NCBI GenBank assembly: GCA_029203105.1 | Contig: CP119318.1 | Location: 2,866,501 to 2,930,500, forward strand | Reading direction: 5' to 3' | Length of the DNA stretch: 64,000 nucleotides | DNA from: Candidatus Kaistia colombiensis | GTDB taxonomy: Bacteria; Pseudomonadota; Alphaproteobacteria; Rhizobiales; Kaistiaceae | Shown: piece by piece, positions 63,194 through 64,000 of the stretch | Position numbering within the stretch: the stretch's first letter is position 1 | How the letters are laid out: each line of letters opens with the position of its first letter | Notes under the pieces: model-generated | Seen by the model: only the letters and a program-made list of their open reading frames with translations | What the model was told of the DNA's origin: nothing | Databases searched by the model: none | Program-made: the position numbers and the translations under genes

Positions 63194-64000
63194 TAATGGC
63201 ACTTACCACCTTTACCCGCCGCGGCCTCGCCATGCTGGCCGGCGTCGGCATCGCGGCCCTGACGATCGGTCAGGCTGCGGCCGCCGACCCCGTCCGCATC
63301 GCCGCCGTCGTCCAGAGCCTCGACACGGAATTCAACGTGCTCTGGGCCAACGCTGCTAACCAGCATCCGCTGGTCAAGGACGGCACCGTCAAGCTGACCG
63401 TCCTCGACGGTCGCATGGACGCGCTGACCCAGTCGAACCAGTTCGACACGGCGATCAGCGAGAAGTATGACGCGATCATCTTCGTGCCGGTCGACATCGA
63501 TGCCGGCAACGACCCCGTGCAGCGCGCCAAGGATGCTGGCGTCACCGTCATCGGCTCCAACACGCTGATCTCGAACACCGACCTCTACAACGCCTACATC
63601 GCCTCGAACGACGTCGAAGCCGGCAAGCTGCTGGCCAAGTCCGTCTTCGAGAAGATGGGCGGCAAGGGCAACGTCGTCATCGGCGAAGGCATGATCGGCC
63701 AGTCGGCCCAGGTCCAGCGCCTGCAGGGCATCGAAGAGACCCTGAAGGACTATCCTGATATCAAGGTTCTCGAGCAGAAGACCGCCAACTGGTCGCGCGC
63801 CGAGGCCCTGTCGCTGATGGAAAACTGGCTGACGGCCCATGCCGGCGAGATCAATGGCGTCATCGGCGAGAATGACGAGATCGCCATCGGCGCGCTTGAG
63901 GCGATCAAGGCGCACGGACTCGACCCGAAGACCATTCCGGTCGCCGGCGTCGACGGCGTTACCGACGCCCTGCTGGCCGTCAAGCGCGGCGAGATGATGT
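63194..64000 (+). CDS. Sugar ABC transporter substrate-binding protein (RbsB type), 3' end outside window
   Basis: The first 269 codons are in the window. ATG 63194 follows GGAGG. It encodes a twin-arginine-like or Sec signal (TRRGLAMLAGVGIAAL, cleavage after AAA), then VRIAAVVQSLDTEFNVLW, IIFVPVDIDAGNDPVQRAKD and GVIGENDEIAIGALEAIKAHG, the type I fold of ribose/galactose-binding proteins. About 50 residues are missing at the end. It determines the sugar or polyol taken up by this importer. Confidence 0.9.

Overview
The window is a high-GC alphaproteobacterial chromosome segment, most likely from the order Hyphomicrobiales (Rhizobiales). The basis is the gene order dxr-rseP-bamA-lpxD-fabZ-lpxA-lpxI-lpxB, LpxI in place of LpxH, a GTTC-N7-GTTC LexA box in front of lexA, and dispersed 'CCGGGATGACGG'-type intergenic repeats. 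The genus cannot be fixed from sequence reading alone. No rRNA, tRNA or CRISPR array was seen.

Region by region: (1) 1-8.3 kb is the envelope-biogenesis block for isoprenoid precursor, site-2 protease, outer-membrane protein assembly and lipid A. (2) 8.3-15.4 kb holds a repeat-rich spacer, then gltA and gltX on the minus strand, both broken by many single-base indels that look like sequence errors, then comEC, and lexA with its operator. (3) 15.4-28.1 kb is a 0.9-kb non-coding leader followed by a translationally coupled pair: a secreted protein of 2724 residues with about 17 DUF11-type repeats, two SdrD_B-like domains and a possible OmpA-like end, and a 1197-residue outer-membrane beta-barrel candidate. 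This is the strongest candidate for an undescribed surface system. (4) 28.3-46.4 kb is a catabolic island. A minus-strand operon encodes the 3-hydroxybenzoate/gentisate pathway (3-hydroxybenzoate 6-hydroxylase, gentisate 1,2-dioxygenase, two different maleylpyruvate isomerase candidates, fumarylpyruvate hydrolase) plus an Old Yellow Enzyme relative. A MarR gene separates it from a plus-strand operon of an SDR, three FAD dehydrogenases of the fumarate-reductase/ketosteroid-dehydrogenase class, a small membrane protein, a complete Liv-type ABC importer and a second SDR. The two halves could import an alicyclic or aromatic acid, oxidise and aromatise it, and feed gentisate cleavage; this is inference.

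(5) 47.5-51.8 kb is an RND efflux pair whose pump gene carries many frameshifts. (6) 52.1-55.5 kb is a proXWV-like glycine betaine importer, followed by a stand-alone HNH nuclease gene (55.6-56.6 kb) of different base composition and a VOC-family gene. (7) 57.4-64 kb is a sugar/polyol module: two SDRs on the minus strand, and divergently a D-tagatose/D-psicose 3-epimerase-type TIM barrel and an RbsABC-type importer whose binding-protein gene runs off the window end.

The frameshifts fall in two clusters (about 9.4-11.8 kb and 47.0-51.7 kb), while genes up to 8 kb long elsewhere are intact. This argues for locally poor sequence rather than gene decay. Regulatory DNA seen includes a LexA box, several rho-independent terminators, two palindromes in the gentisate promoter, and paired palindromic repeats.
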